Below are positions 62,284 to 64,000 of a stretch of 64,000 bases of DNA, one piece after another (positions within the stretch are counted from its first letter, which is position 1; every line of letters begins with the position of its first letter). The stretch lies in contig CABIWB010000009.1 in the NCBI GenBank assembly GCA_902362275.1, forward strand, positions 20,734-84,733, in the 5' to 3' direction. This stretch comes from Coriobacteriaceae bacterium. Its GTDB lineage: Bacteria; Actinomycetota; Coriobacteriia; Coriobacteriales; Coriobacteriaceae. The position numbers and the translations under genes are program-made. The notes under the pieces are model-generated. The model was not told the origin of the DNA and searched no databases. It saw only the letters and a program-made list of their open reading frames with translations.

Positions 62284-63264
62284 TTAGAGGCCGAGCATCG
62301 GCTCCAAGACGAAGAAGTACGCAAGCACCACGATGCCCAGAATGATGCGGTAGACGCCGAAGCACTTGAAGTCGTGACGGCGGACGAAGCCCATGAGCCA
62401 CTTAATGGCGATGAGCGAAACCACAAAGGCCACAACGCAGCCCACGCCCAGGATAGCGACCTCGTTGGCGCCAAAGGTACCGCCCTTGATGAAGTACTTG
62501 ACCAGCTTGAGTGCACTCGCGCCAAACATGACGGGAATGGCCAGGAAGAACGTAAACTTGGACGCCACCGAACGCGTGCAGCCCAAAAGCAGGCCGCCGA
62601 TGATGGTGGAACCGGAGCGCGACGTACCAGGCACCAGCGAAAGCACCTGGAAGCAGCCGATACCCAGCGCAGTCTTCCAGCTCAGGTCCTCGAGCGTGGC
62701 GATGGAGCCAAAGTCCAGATTCTCGTCATCGCCCTCGTCCTCGGCAACGTCTACCGCGGGCGCCGCAAAGTGCGCACCGGCGGGACGTCCACCCGACACC
62801 ACAGCACGCGAACCAAACGAACCGGCAACGGCCATTTCCTCGCGCTTGCTCGCGCGCCAGTTCTCGATCACGATAAACAACACGCCGTACACAATGAGCG
62901 CCAGCGCCACGACGGGAGCATTGTAGAAATGCTCCTCCATCCAGTCGTTGAGCGGCAGGCCGATCGCCGCCGCAGGAATGCAACCGAGCACAATCTTGCC
63001 CCACAGCACCCAGGTGTCGCGACGGCCCTCCTTGCCCTTGCTGGGCGAGAACGGATTGAGCTCATGGAAGAACAGCACACAGACGGCCAGAATGGCGCCG
63101 AGCTGAATCACGACCAGGAACATATTCCAGAACGTCTCGCTCACGTTCATCTTGACGAACTCGTCCACCAAGATCATGTGACCGGTCGACGAAACAGGCA
63201 GCCATTCGGTGATGCCCTCGACCAGGCCCATGAAGGCAGATTTTAGAAGCTCGATAATATCCAA
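62284..63264 (-). CDS. uppP: Undecaprenyl-diphosphatase with an inserted loop
   Basis: A TTG start at 63264 with GAGGGGG upstream fits best; the frame continues upstream without family similarity. The 326-residue membrane protein has both UppP motifs, LVEGITEWLPVSSTGH and SLVPGTSRSGSTIIGG. An extra hydrophilic stretch of about 60 residues (about 150-210: SKREEMAVAGSFGSR...ENLDFGSIATLEDLS) lengthens it beyond the usual 270. It recycles the lipid carrier of cell-wall synthesis and can give bacitracin resistance. Confidence 0.88.
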   Translation of the reverse strand: MDIIELLKSAFMGLVEGITEWLPVSSTGHMILVDEFVKMNVSETFWNMFLVVIQLGAILAVCVLFFHELNPFSPSKGKEGRRDTWVLWGKIVLGCIPAAAIGLPLNDWMEEHFYNAPVVALALIVYGVLFIVIENWRASKREEMAVAGSFGSRAVVSGGRPAGAHFAAPAVDVAEDEGDDENLDFGSIATLEDLSWKTALGIGCFQVLSLVPGTSRSGSTIIGGLLLGCTRSVASKFTFFLAIPVMFGASALKLVKYFIKGGTFGANEVAILGVGCVVAFVVSLIAIKWLMGFVRRHDFKCFGVYRIILGIVVLAYFFVLEPMLGL

Positions 63265-63512
63265 AGGGACCCCCTCGTTAGACACCCGCCGATATTGTTC
63301 TGCGGACGGTGCGGGCGATGTCCCATTATCAACCGTTGGCGGCGCGCCTGCGCCTACCCTTACCAAAAAACTCGCCCGTTCACAGAATTGCGAGCGGTCA
63401 AACCCAAATCCTTGGGTATAACTGCAACAAGATAAAGTGTCCGGCGGCCAACGCGCCCGCGCCCGCCCGACGCACGAGCCCCGCGCCCGTGCGATAGACC
63501 AAGGAGGAAACC

Positions 63513-63950
63513 ATGAACGAGGGCTACACCAAGGTATTTGTTTCACTCGACGGTACTGAGCAGCAGGATTTTGTGCTCGCACGCGCCATCAAGGTCGCCG
63601 CGAACAACGGCGCCAAGCTAATCATCGGCCACGTTATCGACTCCACGGCGCTCGAGAGCGCCGGTTCCTATCCGGTCGATCTGGTCAACGGCCTAGAGGA
63701 GGCATTTAAGAACTCCATCGCCAAGCAGCTCGAGGAGGCCAAGGCCAATCCCGACATTCCCGAGGTCGAAGTCATGATTCGCGCCGGCCGTATTCGCGAG
63801 ACGCTCAAGGACGAGATGCTCGACGTGGTTAAGCCCGACCTGGTGCTCTGCGGCGCCCGCGGCCTGTCCTCGATCAAGTATGCGCTGCTGGGTTCGATTT
63901 CGACGTTCCTGCTGCGCAATACGGACTGCGACATTCTGGTCGTGAAGTAG
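63513..63950 (+). CDS. Universal stress protein (UspA family)
   Basis: The 145-residue protein starts at ATG 63513 behind AAGGAGG. The fold begins VFVSLDGTEQQDFVLARAI, and the ATP-binding end GARGLSSIKYALLGSISTFLLRN follows the G-2x-G-9x-G-S pattern of ATP-binding Usp. It stands alone at the right end of the window. Confidence 0.9.
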   Translation: MNEGYTKVFVSLDGTEQQDFVLARAIKVAANNGAKLIIGHVIDSTALESAGSYPVDLVNGLEEAFKNSIAKQLEEAKANPDIPEVEVMIRAGRIRETLKDEMLDVVKPDLVLCGARGLSSIKYALLGSISTFLLRNTDCDILVVK

Positions 63951-64000
63951 CGTTGCTCCCACCGGCCGCGGGGCCTGCGGGGTTTCCACGGGCACGTCCT

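Overview
The window looks like chromosome of a gut actinobacterium of the class Coriobacteriia, most likely Collinsella. This is an inference from GC-rich codon use, many phosphotransferase (PTS) sugar systems, a tagatose-6-phosphate style of galactose catabolism, and general protein style; no database comparison was possible. Most of the window is ordinary metabolism and housekeeping, with one accessory block on the left and many small palindromic repeats between genes.

Layout. 1-2010: end of a lactose/cellobiose PTS IIBC and a LacG-type 6-phospho-beta-galactosidase. 2011-11540: accessory island with a small membrane protein divergent from an XRE-type regulator, a frameshifted phage scaffold/BspA-repeat remnant, an operon resembling an ABC-three-component (ABC-3C) conflict system (4788-7514), an EcoRII/SsoII-like restriction-modification pair with a candidate operator, an excisionase-like HTH protein and a toxin-antitoxin pair. 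The motif GTTACAGATTGAG lies at both ends of this block. 11581-24715: galactose/N-acetylgalactosamine region with a DeoR regulator, galM, an orphan PTS IIB that has lost its phosphorylated histidine, tRNA-Thr, yhcH, a nagA tail fragment, lacC, a lacX-like gene, a flavodoxin, nagA, agaS, a GntR regulator and a mannose-family PTS operon (IIA-YajC-IIB-IIC-IID). Together these would import GalNAc as GalNAc-6-P, deacetylate it (NagA), convert it to tagatose-6-P (AgaS) and phosphorylate that (LacC).

25416-34000: DUF2975/XRE pair, SurA-like membrane protein, NAD-type isocitrate dehydrogenase, HEAT-repeat protein, a beta-hydroxyacid dehydrogenase with a His/Cys-rich tail, DegV, long HPF and a solute-binding lipoprotein. 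34465-34692: a MITE-like inverted repeat. 34720-48976: a putative nuclease-fold protein with comF, ricT-holB-tmk, a zinc-ribbon membrane protein, an archaeal-type topoisomerase I, hypAB, tatAC, a STAS protein and an aminotransferase. 49063-63950: nhaA, ppaC, a ROK glucokinase, a cellobiose-type PTS with 6-phospho-beta-glucosidase and divergent GntR regulator, manA, a UvrD/PcrA helicase, uppP and a universal stress protein.

The most unusual signal is a pair of large hairpins at 58649-58779 and 58928-59057. They share a conserved core of about 70 nt with compensatory base changes and an invariant ATTAA loop, but each is closed by its own unrelated, perfectly paired arms of 31 and 30 bp. Each lies just after the stop codon of a convergent gene and is oriented with that gene.
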